From NCBI GenBank assembly GCA_963576785.1, contig OY756142.1, positions 682,001-746,000 on the forward strand: a stretch of DNA of 64,000 nucleotides, written 5' to 3'. The notes under the pieces were generated by a model that did no database searches, had not been told where the DNA came from, and saw only the letters and a program-made list of their open reading frames with translations. Source of the DNA: Chlorophyllum brunneum. Its lineage: Eukaryota; Basidiomycota; Agaricomycetes; Agaricales; Agaricaceae. The translations under genes were made by a program, and so were the position numbers. Shown piece by piece: positions 46,382 to 58,723 of this stretch (positions are counted from its first letter, which is position 1; each line of letters opens with the position of its first letter).

Positions 46382-47754
46382 ATGGCAGATCAGAATACAA
46401 CCAACGCAGCCTCAGCGTCGACCCCGACCCAAGCAGTTCAGCCTGCGGCTTCAACCTCGACTGCACCACAAGCTACAACATCGGCTGCTCCTGCTGCTGC
46501 ATCGGCTGCCCAAGGCCAAGCTACCCTTACCCCTGAAATGCTTGCAATCGTACAGGCGCTCGTCAGAATGCAAAGTGGAGGACAGATCGATCCCTCCCAA
46601 AATGCCGCTGTGCAAAACTTGTATCAACTTGTCAAGTCCGGTAAGCTAAATCAGCAACAGTTGCTTCAGGTACGAATGTCTTGTACTTTTGTAACTTCAC
46701 GACAGTGGTAACGTACCAATGAATGTCAGTTTGCTCGATTCACCGCAAGAGCGGCACCAGGGACGACTGGAGCCAGTACATCCACAACGGCAGGGACATC
46801 CGCGTCAGTATCGAGTCCCACCCCACCTGCAGCAACGGGAGCACAAGTACGCCTGTTTAAGTATCCCTATGTACATCAACTCCACACTTATATGCTATGC
46901 AGACACCCGCTACACCGACCAGCGCAACGGCCACTGTTCATCCTTCAACCGCGTACAAGTCTGTCGAGGCGGCCGCGTCGGGGCCTACCCTGATCAATGC
47001 CAATCCAGGCGACCACTATCCTGCCATTAGCCAAACACTCAACACAACAAATCCGGGACCCGTGCCATGGCAAGCGACGCGGCCGACTCTGACAGGTGGT
47101 CTTGCTAGTGGTCGAATGTCTGGTTCGTGTTCGATTCTCGTTTGCCTCGATCATAGCTGATAGAGTGGGTTTACCAGGTACACCTTCACAGATTGCGCGT
47201 TCCTCGGAGGATGTCACCATGTTGAGCCTGGAAGATAACAGAGCGCGCAAGAGGAACACACCTGGGGACCAAAGCATGCGGAGAACAATACAAGACCTTG
47301 TCTCTAGCATTGACCCCAACGTTAAAATTGAACCAGATGTTGAAGATGTACGCTCAGTCACGTCCATATTCAAACTGGTGCTCATCGTTCCATGAAGCTT
47401 CTGCTTAATATAGCCGACGAATTCATAGACTCTGTCACCAATTTCGCCTGTCGGCTGGCGAAACATCGCGGGGGTGATACCCTCGAAGTCCGGGACCTTC
47501 AGCTCCACCTGGGTGTGTATTCTACCTAGCTGTAACCGACCTCCTCTGACACAGTCGCGTTAGAACGCAACCATAATATCAGAATACCTGGCTTTGCCTC
47601 TGACGACACCAGGTTATCGCTGTCTCAGTCTACTCTTGCACCCTCTGTCCCCGCCGCACCAAGCAAGAAAAACACCCAGGGACCACACATGACCTTGAGA
47701 GCTCAGCGCCTCGCACAAGTTCAGCAAGCTAAACGGGAAGCCAAATTAATGTGA
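46382..47754 (+). CDS. TAF12: TFIID/SAGA subunit TAF12
   Basis: Six exons (46382-46669, 46730-46846, 46903-47122, 47178-47347, 47398-47512, 47564-47754) join to 366 residues. The N-terminal half is Ala/Ser/Thr/Pro/Gln-rich. The C-terminal half carries the TAF12 histone fold, starting [20 protein letters not shown], then [20 protein letters not shown] and [20 protein letters not shown]. This H2B-like fold pairs with TAF4 in TFIID and with Ada1 in SAGA. Exons 5 and 6 split the fold, and all junctions are in frame. The start MADQNTT was chosen because it follows the short promoter and begins the low-complexity region. Confidence 0.93.
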
Positions 47755-47911
47755 TTCCGCGTGATCGTGTACCGAAGTTGCCCTCGCGTTTGAGTATAGA
47801 CCTCCAAACCGGGACGCTATTGTAGTGGTCTTCAACCCCTCTTTTCCTTGCTTGATACATTGCATGTACACTACACTACACTACAATTCAGCATTGTTTT
47901 TTGTCCTTTTA

Positions 47912-49119
47912 TCATGCAGACTGCTTCAGGACGGCTGTATCACGACGTGTACCTAATCCTCTCCATCCGGTTTTTGCGCCTTCGCCTTGGGAGACCGAGA
48001 CGGGGAAATCGGTCAGGATCTTGGCTATCCACGTTGGATCGGTAAGAGGAGTTAGGTCATTGCGTTTAGGAAGAAACTGTAATCAATTTTAGCAATTTTG
48101 ACTGAATGAATGCGTAGGTCATACTCTTCGGACGCGGTCATAAGGAGCTTCCCAACCACTTGTCTCCCTGAGCAAAAAAGTGGGATCAGAGGAGAGGGAA
48201 TGATAGATCCTTGTGTCAAATGTCCGGAAGAGAACCCCATCAACTCGAAGAGTAAACCGGGAAAGAATAAAGAAGCATGTCGGCATTACACGCTAAAGCA
48301 CGACGATGCACCCGTCAATAGACCACATTGTGTTTGTGTAGATGCGGAGACATACGATCCGAACAAGGAGCGCGGAGGATCCATTGTCATGTAGTTCATC
48401 CTCAAACAACGGGATCTCGGCGTAAAAAAGGATGGGATCTGGTCGCGTTAACTCGGCCATCGGAATCGTATGAGCTGGATTGGCTGGATTGGCTGTCGTC
48501 CAGTCGATGATATCCGGGAAAATTGGGGGTGGTGGAGGTTCGTAGCCTTCATCGGTACTGAGGACAGATCCTGAGGGAGAGGCAGGCTCCGCAATCTGTT
48601 GGCCTGGGTATGTGGTTGTATATGTCCAGTCATACAACTTTGTAGGCACTGTTTCGGGCATTGGGTAGTCAGAATTGGGGTCTGTTCTGTCAAGTATCAT
48701 GCACGCGAAGGGGGGGAGACAGATAAAAATCAGATCAATGTGCAAAAACAGCGAAAGGTATATTCTTGCCTGCTCTGCAACCATTTCTCCGCGTATCCAA
48801 CCTTGACACCTCCATCTCCATCCCCTAATTCACCCACTTTAACGCCCTTTAATGCGCCCTCGGTTGTGAAGGTGTATCTCCAACCACTTGGTTTGTGTTC
48901 CAGCTTCAAAAAATTGCCACCAAACGTCATTTCTGGGATAGGGATACCAAGTGCGGCTTGAAGTGCATCACACTCGGAAGCATTGGAGATGGGGTTGGTG
49001 GCAGCGGTTATGAGCCAGGGTCCTAGCTCGATCGAACGCGAATTGGGCGACTCAGAGAGTTTGTGATCAGGGATTAATACTGTGGATTCTGGAGTTTTGG
49101 GAGGTAACTGGGTGGCCAT
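47912..49119 (-). CDS. TIP41: TIP41-family PP2A phosphatase regulator
   Basis: Four exons (49119-48770, 48686-48356, 48292-48125, 48076-47912) join to 337 residues. Tip41 acts with Tap42 in controlling PP2A-like phosphatases downstream of TOR. Signatures are MTFGGNFLKLEH, YAEKWLQSR, HTIPMAELTRPDPILFYAEI, PLFEDELHDNGSSALLVRI, and RVMPTCFFILSRFTLRVDGV. The first intron starts GC instead of GT (AG|GCAAGA) and ends AG; it is the only solution that keeps the family frame. A methionine at 49188 is an in-frame alternative start. The gene converges on TAF12. Confidence 0.92.
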
Positions 49120-50637
49120 TGGTAGAAGAGGGATGGTTATCGCGATCCACGCCTCATCCGAGAAGCTAAAAATGGTCCTTTTCTGCATTTGGGAATGTCT
49201 AGCTACTCACAGGCTCGTCACTTAGGGTCGCTCCAACCTTGTATAATCTGCATGCTCAGGGCTGTTCCAACGCTAGACGACCTCAGACCTGCCGCATGAT
49301 AACTTGCACAACAGAGACCATTTCGGAACTACACGCCACACAGTATACCCGGACCTTCCACTCAGGCTCATAAGCACGAGACACATGCCTATTGTATGTA
49401 ATTGTGGGCCAAGCTGTGCCCGGTCAACATCTACGCCACATATGTTCGAAGGAAGAGATCGACGACTCTCGCTGGCGGTTGCAGAAGATAGCAAATACCG
49501 GCCATTATGACCCAACAACTGGAAAAACTCTTGTTAATTTGTTAATCGAGGAACTCCGAGGTTCCAATCCCGTTGTTGCTTGCCAATTACTGGCTGATAG
49601 AAGCTTCCTAACTGAGTTCTCTGGTGCATTCCAGGGAAATTCTCGTATCCCCAGAGTCTGTCGAAAATTCAAGAGAACGCTTAACAAATCGAGCAATATA
49701 TAAATAATCTTGCTTCGATGCTTTAGCGGAAGCATCCACCTAGTGACCTAGGAGCCCACGCGGCACGATTTGGCCTGTTCAAGTGCGCAGATGGAACGTT
49801 TGGATCATCCCTGCCACCCCCTTGAACCTGGTGACTATGTGGTGGTGGTCGCTGAACCCACGTTGGGTAGGGCACTGCAGACTCTGGCTCATAACTCTTC
49901 GTGAAAGGTTTCTACCGCAAGGCACACGCAGTGAAGGCCTAGCGCCTTCCGATCGCCCGTAGCTGCTCTAGGCTACTCGAGCTGTCACTTCTGGAAGTCC
50001 AGAAAATCACCTCTTCGGTTTACGAAGGAGTCTTCCCTGTAGAAACACACCTCAAGTCCGTACACCGAGAGGGGAAGATTTCATGCAATTTTCGTGACCA
50101 TAATCTCATCCAACGGATGTTCCCACCCATTACATGGGAGCGCGGCACGTATACAGCAGCTCAGGCGCATTTGCTGAATGTCCGGATCACGAACGTCGTC
50201 CTTTTTTTCGTACACATATATTTGGCCGACAATGGGCAGGTTTTGCAGGGTAATAAATTTCTCTTGGCTCCATCTTCATCCAATAGCGGATCGGAAACCC
50301 CTTCCGGAAATCTAACCGCAAAAGGGACAAAGCCTGCAGGTACGGAAATGGCAGACATTTAAAGTGCCTATTGTTGGGGAAGGACCTTCCTAATCCGGAA
50401 CAATAATCCTTGTGAAGCACGACAAACCCAGAGGGCCTTTCTAGGATTGCTAGTGATAAGTTCGAAGGAAGGCGTCGCTTCCAACGGATAAGTCACAAGG
50501 TCACGTCGGCTACCGCATACTACATATAGTCAAAGAGGCTTCAGGAAATATAGCGCTTGTTTATTGGAATCTCCCCCATCGCTTCTATCTATAGCCCTCC
50601 GGCGCCCCCTGAGCATTTCGATTTCTACACCTCATCC
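49120..50637. other. 1.5 kb intergenic, one unsupported frame
   Basis: A 103-codon plus-strand frame (49392-49703) has no motif and no splice partner. The rest holds short frames only. The right end is the upstream region of the next zinc-finger gene, which may have an extra 5' exon here. Confidence 0.4.
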
Positions 50638-51755
50638 ATGACTCGCGTAGAAGATTTCGCCGCCTACATCAACTACGATGCATGTGACACAAGTGGTAGC
50701 GGCATCAAAGGGCGATCGACAGAGGAATGCCCTGAACCGTCCCTCCTCGCACCATTGAAATTTCAGTAAGTCGCAATGAGTGATCGCTAACCATGGTGCC
50801 TAACGTCATCCCAAGTTTCTTAGCACCATGGCGTGATACAATCGTGCCTCTATTGGTTTCGGACCAGGGAACCTGTAAGGCGATATTCCGAGAGTCGAGC
50901 CCCCTCCTGAATTCTTCGGCCTCAATATCAAATTCGGCGTCTTCACAGTCCATGCTATTCTCGATCAATCCGTCGGCTGTCTTTTGGACTGCGGAACCCT
51001 CCAAGGCGTCGGACGACATGGACTCAGATGTATCCGATCCTTCTCGATCTCCAAGTCCCCTGATGCACCCTCCCTCTATCTCGAACTTTGACTCCATTGA
51101 GTCTGGCCTGTTTCGGTTTTCGAGCCCCTTCTCGGATCCATCTTCTTTTTCAGCAACAGATTCCGATGACTGCAGTCTGTTTTCACAGAAGACTTCGGCC
51201 GTATCCTCTCCCGCTTCGTCGGTATCCTCTCTCAATGATCATCGACGATCTCCTTCCCCCGAAACATTTCTACCTCCGCCCGCCCTTCATTCTCCCATTA
51301 CGAAGTGGAGCTATCGCGGGAAGTGTGGTGATTGCACGAGGCCGAATACAAGAAACATCGGACAGAAGATCAGGAGTGGAAGAAACCAGGATCAGGCGAG
51401 ACCTCTCCGGACACGGCGGCGATGTGTACTCCCAAACGAGGATCAACCGCATCAAAAATTCCCCAGTGTGGATCTGTCTTCGAGCTTGGTTGCGTTGGAC
51501 AAGAACGGGAAGAGAAGATGGCTATGCCTTTGCGGTAAATCCTTTACAAGAGGTTCGGACCGGAAGAGGCACTCGGAAGACTCAACAAGCTGCCCGATAG
51601 CGAAGGGTAGACAGGAAGAGCAAAATCAAGCGGGTGATCCACGATTTGTTTGTGAACATTGCGAGAAGGCATTCTCGAGATATGACTCCCTGGATCGCCA
51701 TCAGCGAAACCGAAATGCGTGCCCAGGTATTCTCAAACCAAGTTCAAGTCAATAA
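50638..51755 (+). CDS. Tandem C2HC zinc-finger protein, paralogue 2
   Basis: Two exons (50638-50765, 50816-51755) join through a 50-bp intron to 355 residues. The N-terminus MTRVEDFAAYINYDAC and the segment around the splice (EPSLLAPLKFHFLAPW) align with paralogue 1, including the intron position. The middle is Ser/Pro-rich. The two C-terminal fingers are CLCGKSFTRGSDRKRH-x6-C and CEHCEKAFSRYDSLDRH-x6-C. The final ligand is Cys where classical fingers have His. It is a likely sequence-specific regulator. A possible acceptor before 50591 leaves room for an earlier 5' exon. Confidence 0.72.
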
Positions 51756-52969
51756 AGGAGGGGGAAGAGGAGATTTAGACGCCAGGAATCCAACGATAAT
51801 AATGACGAGGAGTGACTCCCCATATCCTATTGTAGTGTCATAATCCGCATATTGAACGCGGCCAACTCTGTATGAAAGTACTGCGCGCAATATCTCAGGC
51901 GTTCGCATTGGAGACACGCACGACTCGAAGTGTGTCCCTGGAGCGTGATCACAATTAATGATGAACCTAATGGAACAAAGGGAAATAGCCCACAGCTAAT
52001 AATTTCCCATCGAGAGATCCTGATGGGTCGGCACCCGCATAAGAGTCAGGATGCGATTTGTGATCCCACAGCTATGTCCCGACCGCCGAATGGTTCGTGG
52101 GCGAGCTACCAGTGGACGACATGACGTTCATGATCAAGGGCTGTATAACGTAAGGCATTTATATGTATGATCCACGGCAGCCGCCATGTTTGTCTCAGTA
52201 CGGTGCACATATTCTATCTCTTTCCGATATTTTCCGTCGCCGGAAGATGGTCCTGGCCTCAAACGCCGCCCTTCCGCACAGTCGATCTCTTATTGCTCTG
52301 GGCTCTGGAGCAGACGTTTCTGGATCCAACGTCCCGTACCATGGACTCGTGAATTGTTTTCGGGGGCCTGTATACACATGTTCCACCGACTCGCGGTTGC
52401 AACCGTGCCCCGACTATACACCCAAGCCCGGCCTTTCATCCTAATACCAACACCGAAACCTTAATAGTTACGCGGACAAGGTGGTGCTGGCAACGTGTAG
52501 GCCAAGAATTTAGCTGATTCGACCGCCAGCATCAACTTGAGTTCACCCTTAATGTCAAACCTGACAGGGACTGCACAATCCCAGGTTATCTATATTCCAA
52601 GACCTTTGTCCGTCTTCCGGCCTTGAGTTCGACCCTTGCTGAGCCCTGGATATGTCGTCGCCTGCGTACTTGACCATCCGCCACTGCGACACTACGAAGC
52701 TTTTTCCCTCACATGTCGTTCGATTGGGAATCAAGTCCGACTATTAACTACTCAGTGCCATCACTGTCACACATCACACATGTGTGGGCTTTGTAGCTCT
52801 TCGTGCCCTGGTAAATTATTCAAGCACGCGGAGGCTAGCATGCCAACTTTTATCGACTGCCAAATAATCTGGATCCCGAGTCGCAAGTACAAATAACTCA
52901 GATCCTTGAGTCTCTTACCGCTCCTCTTCCCTGGCAGTGTCCTCAATCTCGTCATGATCAACCTTGTGG
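51756..52969. other. Intergenic, nothing recognised
   Basis: Only frames below about 95 codons without motifs occur here. Confidence 0.4.
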
Positions 52970-53571
52970 AATAAGAGGGTAACGCCCTTGGTCCGGCCGA
53001 GTCGAGCTTCTGCGACCTGGCACTCGGGTCAGGTGCAGACGGTGATTTCTACCATCCACCAAGCTTCTATCTCTTCGTCAACTCTGTGCTAGAGACTATC
53101 GAACGGCGGGTGATATTCGAACCGTTTGCCATCTTTTTTGAACCTTACTTCTTGGCTTTCGAGAATACCTGGACATGGCTCTATCAGCAGATGGAGGATT
53201 TTGACGATCCGATATTCCCGACTGCGGGGCTGCACGTTGCAGATTCCAATGACACCTTGAGTTGTTGGCTTGATCCGATCGCCGACCGTACTGTCGTACG
53301 TCTTACGAAAGTCGGGACAAGGGGGTCAAATTCAAGACCGCTTGGGATTGAGGTCGCGGATTTCGTGCCTTTGTGTATCTACGTCAATTTACCGCCGAGT
53401 CCGGTAGTCGCTCAAATAAAAACTTTCACTCCAGTAATTAATGAACCAAGTCGTGACAGATTCGACCAAGAAGAAGTAGAGGAAAGAAGAATGACAAGCA
53501 CGACTCCTATTTCTCTCCAAAGACATACTACTTGCCAGGTTGGAGACAGCCAATACATCAGAGCCCCTTAG
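52970..53571 (+). CDS. Open frame of about 190 codons, hypothetical or gene remnant
   Basis: A plus-strand frame is open from a TAA near 52970 to 53571, with a first internal Leu/Met-type start at 53086. It encodes an aromatic-rich segment (RVIFEPFAIFFEPYFLAF), then a mixed region. There is no convincing ATG, splice partner or domain. It may be an internal exon, a decayed gene or chance. Confidence 0.25.
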
Positions 53572-54703
53572 GGCAAAGAAAGAACGGACGGCTGGGTAAG
53601 CAAAGCAGTTACTATCCGAGCGACAGACCTCAGACATTACATCCGCCAAGCCAACGCGTATCATGTCACCCGTCATGGAAGCAAGGGAACTGGCCGAGCC
53701 CCGTTAGGGAGAATAGTCATCGCATGATCCTGAGCATTGAGGTTTGGCACTACCACCCGAGTGAGTTGTTGTGTGCAACGGGTAGCCCGCAGACCGATAC
53801 GTCTTGTGGATGTGATGGACTTCCTTCATCAGCAATCCGCCGAAACGTGTGAAAACCAGCACTCGGTACTCCGATCTCAGATGTTTGTTCTCGCCGCAAT
53901 TATCAGCGCACTTCAATACCGCCCCAGCATTTAGATATCAGGGCTTTCCATGTCGTCAGCAGGTGTCTGCTTGTGTGGCTAATACGACGCTTTAATATTT
54001 CAGCATACTCAAGCCTATTACTTCGATGAAGACGCCCTTGGGATGGACTGCACTTCGCCTTGGGCGCAGGCTCCATTGCGCGCCACAATTAGCAGTACGG
54101 CATGCACCCAGGAAACCCAAAAATCCGGCTCCGACTGCATGGATCACTTATTCCCTCCGGAGATTTCATCATGAGAACTTGACGACGATGAGCAAACCAT
54201 GGACTGTTAAAGATAATCCCATCAATCAAAAAGAATGCATGGCGTGTTGAACGGCCTACACGAGGCTGGATTATTAGCGCCACGGGCCAATCGGGTTTGC
54301 CCCCTGGTGATTCGGCGGAACGGTGTGGCGTCGTGACAATCAAAAGACATAAAGGGGCCGTTATTTAGTACAAGAGCACTGTTTCCACATGTTAAGTTAC
54401 TTGTTCATCTACATCTCTTAACAGACTCTGGTTAAGCACTGCAATATCCTGAAGCGTTCTGCCTCGTGTTCTAACTGGTATCTTAGGGTTCAAGCCTTCT
54501 AAAACTAGACACAATAACGAAAACGTGCTGCTGTTCAGGTATAGTAAGGTATATATATTTCACCCCGCAAACACACGTAGAGATAACACATTAGCAGATT
54601 GTAGACCAGCGCTTTCAAGCATCATTCCATCTCTCTCGTACATCCTCCGCAGCATTCGCACGCGCATTGTCAATATTTTCTCATACTATTAACCATAAGT
54701 CGA
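53572..54703. other. Intergenic, nothing recognised
   Basis: No motif-bearing frame is present. The right end is the 5' flank of the third zinc-finger gene, with a TATATATAT stretch near 54549. Confidence 0.4.
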
Positions 54704-55457
54704 ATGGTCCCCGAGCAACAGCTGTGGCGCCTGGTACGTCAAGCTCTCCGGTTGTTCCATCTCGACTTCTCACTCCTTCCAGACGTATAGTCCAGCGCCG
54801 GAATCGGGCATTCGAAGCACTTTACAACCCTCTTCCCAGGTCTATCAATTGAGGAATAACTCTGACGAAGAGTCAGATCTTCCCGCATCCCCACCTCATT
54901 CTTCAGAAGCCCCGTCGGCATTTGAAGATTTTGGTGACGAGTCAGAGACTGCAACGCCCACTCCGGAACCAGCTTTTCTAGAGCTGACCGCTGGGCCCAG
55001 CCAGATGGCAAGGAGGGTTCCTGAGAAGGAACCTAAGAATTCAACGAGGAAGAGAACGGGTGGTAATACAGCGAAAGAATATCGCAGGAAAACTTCGACA
55101 CCCGGCGCTAACTCTTCAGCTGGATCGTCAACTGCGTCTTCCCGCCAGAATTCGTACAGTCTGGATCATCCAGATACCGCAGCCTCTATGCAGATGTATA
55201 TACTAGATGCAAGGGGGCATAAGAAATACCCATGTCTTCACTGTGACAAATTGTTCGGACGGAGCCACGATAGAAAAAGACATATGGAGGAGTCCACGAG
55301 TTGTAGAGGCACGCAACTTGGACGTGAACAGGATGGGGAGGCAGCACCGATGTGGGTATGCGAGAGATGCGGAGATTCATTCTCCCGACGCGACTCACTA
55401 AATCGACATATGAAGAATCCAGATGCGTGTAAAGCATACAAACGTCTAGTGAAATGA
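54704..55457 (+). CDS. Tandem C2HC zinc-finger protein, paralogue 3
   Basis: Two exons (54704-54784, 54840-55457) join in phase through a 55-bp intron to 232 residues beginning MVPEQQLWRLVRQAL. A Ser/Thr/Pro- and acid-rich middle is followed by two fingers, CLHCDKLFGRSHDRKRH-x6-C and CERCGDSFSRRDSLNRH-x6-C, then a short basic tail. Finger spacing and the linker residues DRKRH and FSRRDSLNRH match paralogue 2 closely. It is the shortest member, and its N-terminal region does not clearly align with the other two. It is a likely nuclear DNA-binding protein. Confidence 0.72.
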
Positions 55458-55658
55458 CGCACAATGACTATGGTCCATCCTATAATTATCGCTGGGAGCA
55501 TTGTTGGGAACATCGCAATATTATTTCATGTATACATAGTAGAAGGGTCAGATCAATGCATACTCATCTCATAGAACACCCGTTTCCGAGAAGCGTAATT
55601 CAAGTCAACTCAGAATTTCCTCTTCGCGTAAAGTACACACACATATTCCAAGAACAGC

Positions 55659-56906
55659 CTACCCCATACGCACATGTTTTTTGAATCGCTCCATAACCTA
55701 CTCATCATTGTGGGCATCAGTGGAGTATGTGTGACAGGAGGTACGAATACGCACAATCTCGTCCGTCGCCATTTGGTTACGTTCGTAGTTCGACCGGCGT
55801 GGTGAATCATCCTGTGGCGGTAAGCCCATAGCTTCTAGTTTTGCATCGCGTAAGATGTCAGCATCAGATTTGGCCCGGTATCCTGGTCGGTAGACTAGCG
55901 TTCCCAAGTAAGTAAAAAAACATGCAAGGGGAAAATAAGGACCGAACATACATCGCTGAGCGACCAAGTGTTCTTCATCTGTTTTGGCCTTTTTCTTCTG
56001 CTGTCGGTTCTCATCCACGGATCTCTTCGCCTTCTCCGTCTCTTCAATGTTCTTTAACCGGTTGCTAAAGCAGGCAGCGTTTTTGAGCAACCTTTTTTTG
56101 CCAGAGATTCGGAAGACTTACTCCATGCCGAGATCAACCTCAGGTATTGCAGTCAGCATTGTCAGACTGTTGGTGACACTTCCTTCTTCTCCTCTTGTCT
56201 GTTTCTCTTTGTTGAGCTTGAATTTGTCTACAATGCGGTATAAAGCTTCTTGAGGATCCAGCGGCCCTTTGTCATCGTCATCTTCTTCCCGGGGTCGACT
56301 TCGAACTTTTAGGTTCTCCTCGATATAAGCCATCCTGCAATACACGAGATTATAACCATTCCATGTCAAGAGCAATGAACTAATGGACACGTACATGTGT
56401 TTATCAACAGCCATGACATTCGTCTGCTGCGTGAAATTATTCGCCCGTACCACCCTCCTGGCCTTGGCTTCCTTGTTGGCTTCCTCGCTTCCATTGTTAG
56501 CAAAAGCTCCCTACCATTACAAATTACAACACAAGACAAACTTACTCATCGTCATCCAAGGAAGCTCCTTTCCTCAATCCAGCTTTCAATCCCTCTTCTT
56601 GTTCTTCCTCCTCTCTCGCCCGCTTTTTTCTCCTCTTAGCATCGCCCTTGTTGAGTTTAGCGACATCAATACCTTGTCGTGCTCGTCGCAGCTTTCTGAA
56701 TTCAATGAGGTCTGCTATTCTACCGATTTCCCGAGCTTTCAGAGCGGGAGACACAAATAGGGGACAATACAAGAGACCTACGGCAGGCCAGCGTCCTCCT
56801 CATCTTCCGGCGTCTGTCCGGTCTCAGCGTCCCGCTCTGGTGAAGCTTGCCTGACGCGTGCCTGGGGCCGCGAACGTTTCTTGATGATAGGGGCTGGTTC
56901 GGCCAT
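55659..56906 (-). CDS. tls1: C9orf78/Tls1-family splicing-associated protein
   Basis: Seven exons (56906-56782, 56719-56546, 56487-56395, 56334-56122, 56064-55952, 55894-55755, 55697-55659) join to 298 residues. Family hallmarks are SLTMLTAIPEVDLGMDNRLK, HLVAQRFYRPGYRAKSDADI, and the C-terminal ATDEIVMERFKKHVRMG. The rest is charged and coiled-coil-like (AKRRKKRAREEEEQEE). Family members bind the Brr2 helicase of the spliceosome, and fission yeast Tls1 is needed for splicing of shelterin transcripts. The final 39-bp exon is needed to recover the conserved C-terminus. Several introns had more than one possible acceptor; I chose those that keep conserved residues. Confidence 0.8.
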
Positions 56907-57265
56907 GGTAAGGATATCGCCAGTGAGGAGAGGTCAAGGTCAAAGCAAGATGATACACAGCCACATCGGGCGCTCTGCTCCGGCTCTGGCGGCGAGCGGT
57001 GAGCATGAGCAAAATACGAAAACAACGGAGGTCCGTAATCCAGTTTTCTCTTCACGTTACAAGAGATGCTCGAAAAAAGGCGGTATACATGTAATAGCGA
57101 ACTGTACTTCAGACATTTAAAACAAATACAAATGATGAGGGAAAAAATTAGGTCCGATAATACAAGCGTATGGAGTTTTTGAAGAAGCAGGACAAGGAAA
57201 GAACATAGCAAGTAATGGGGAGCTCAAAGGTGACAACAAGGAAGAGATAAATGACGGTAAGATGT
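56907..57265. other. Intergenic, nothing recognised
   Basis: This is the upstream region of the Tls1-family gene and the 3' flank of the next minus-strand gene. No feature stands out. Confidence 0.4.
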
Positions 57266-58723
57266 CTATACAGAAGCAGGTTCGGTGTCGATGGAGCTGG
57301 GCGTGGGGTATCCAACAGGTTCAGCGGATGTGGTCCCGACATCTTCTCCTCCAGGGGACATGGGACGGACTGGGTCGACAGGTGGTAGCGAAGGGGACAC
57401 TGTGGTTTCGCTGCCACTGATGGCCTGATCACCAACTCTTGAACTTCGTCTAGGCGTGGGCCAAGAATATCGGTGCGTCCAGAGCATCTCTGGGGGGCGT
57501 ACACCACCTCGTCGCAGCCTCGGCAAGGGGCGATCCTCGTTCTCTGTGCTACTCGCACCACTCAGACGAGGGTCTGTGCCGGAAGAACCTGTCTGCGTTG
57601 GACCTAACGCTGGGGACCACTCGCGATCCACCGAGACGCCGAGAGGGAGTAATCTTCCTTCCTCGCCCCCATTCCGGTCTTCCCGAGGCTCTGACCGCCG
57701 TTCCAGCCGGCGGGTGATAGTTGGGAAAAATCGACGGACGGTCTGGGAAGATTCGCCGCTATTGCCTAACGATAGAGAAGAATTGCTATCCGAAGCCTCG
57801 CCTTGGTTTCCGATCGAGTCTCGGATTGACGACCGACGACGAGATGTCCAATCATTAAAATCCACCAAACGTGACCTTGTGGGACGACGAATCGAAGGAT
57901 GTCTGGTGAGGTTAGTTGATGAAGTACTGTTTGAAGTAGGTATAGCAGCCCATGTAGAACTGCGACCCGTACTACCGAGTGTACTTTGGGGGCGCCAGAT
58001 AGGGGGTTCATCTTCAAGTGGTGGCGAAGGCGAATTTCCGAGCCTCCGGGAAAATGGCGACCATCCATGGGACCCATACGCCTCAAACAAATCTGTGTTG
58101 AACCTGGCACCCTCAGCTGGACCCATTGACCCATCCAACAAATTCCCAAAATCATCCTCGTCGTCGCCAATATCCATCTCACTCGACGGAAGATTCATGA
58201 ACTCCGCAAGATTGTACGTCCGTCGTCCCGCGTGGTTGCGATTTCCTGGCCGTTCTCCCCGATATACCTGTCTTGGATTAGCGAGGGAGATTAGTCGCTC
58301 CGCAGTGCGAGGCGCAATGAGCCGTCGTTCGTCATTCTGGAATGGGCGAGTGTGACGTTCCGCAAGCTCCTGTTTGGTCTATTTTCGATGTGCGCTCTTG
58401 AAAGACTGAGAGATGTGACGGACCTTGACCAGAATGTCGATCAGCGACGTCGTAAAGGCATCACCGGTATCCAACTCGTTTACGAAATCCTCGTATGTGA
58501 TCGTTGGTTCCTTCTCTATGGCTGCACGATTAATGGCACCCGTGCTACCGATTTACATAAGCTTTGAGGGTGAGCCACGGGTAGTGGTAGTTGACGACAA
58601 ACATTAGGGCAGAGATTTTGGAGTTCAATATATTGTCGGTATAGTTGGGAGTCCTAGTCGTGAACGTGAGAACGCCGTCGGCGGAATCGAAACAGCAGAA
58701 GCGAGGACATACCATTTGCCCAT
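57266..58723 (-). CDS. Uncharacterised 431-residue protein
   Basis: Four exons (58723-58713, 58653-58603, 58544-58424, 58378-57266) join to 431 residues starting MGKWTPNYTDN. The first exon is only 11 bp. The N-terminal 110 residues look folded, with SALITGAINRAAIEKEPTIT and VNELDTGDAFTTSLIDILVK. An Arg-rich part and an acidic motif (DIGDDEDDFGNLLD) follow. The remaining 280 residues are Ser/Arg/Pro-rich and disordered. I recognise no domain. The clean in-phase joining of four exons and the long last exon support a real gene. A role in the nucleus is possible from the basic Ser/Arg composition, but this is weak. Confidence 0.68.

Noticed and set aside
49545..49590. GGTTCCAATCCC resembling a tRNA B box
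   Set aside because: The flanking bases do not pair to form a T-stem and no A box lies at the right distance.
57456..58355. 299-codon plus-strand frame
   Set aside because: It is antisense to the long last exon of the 431-residue protein; its Arg/Ser-rich content mirrors that gene and no introns or motifs support it.
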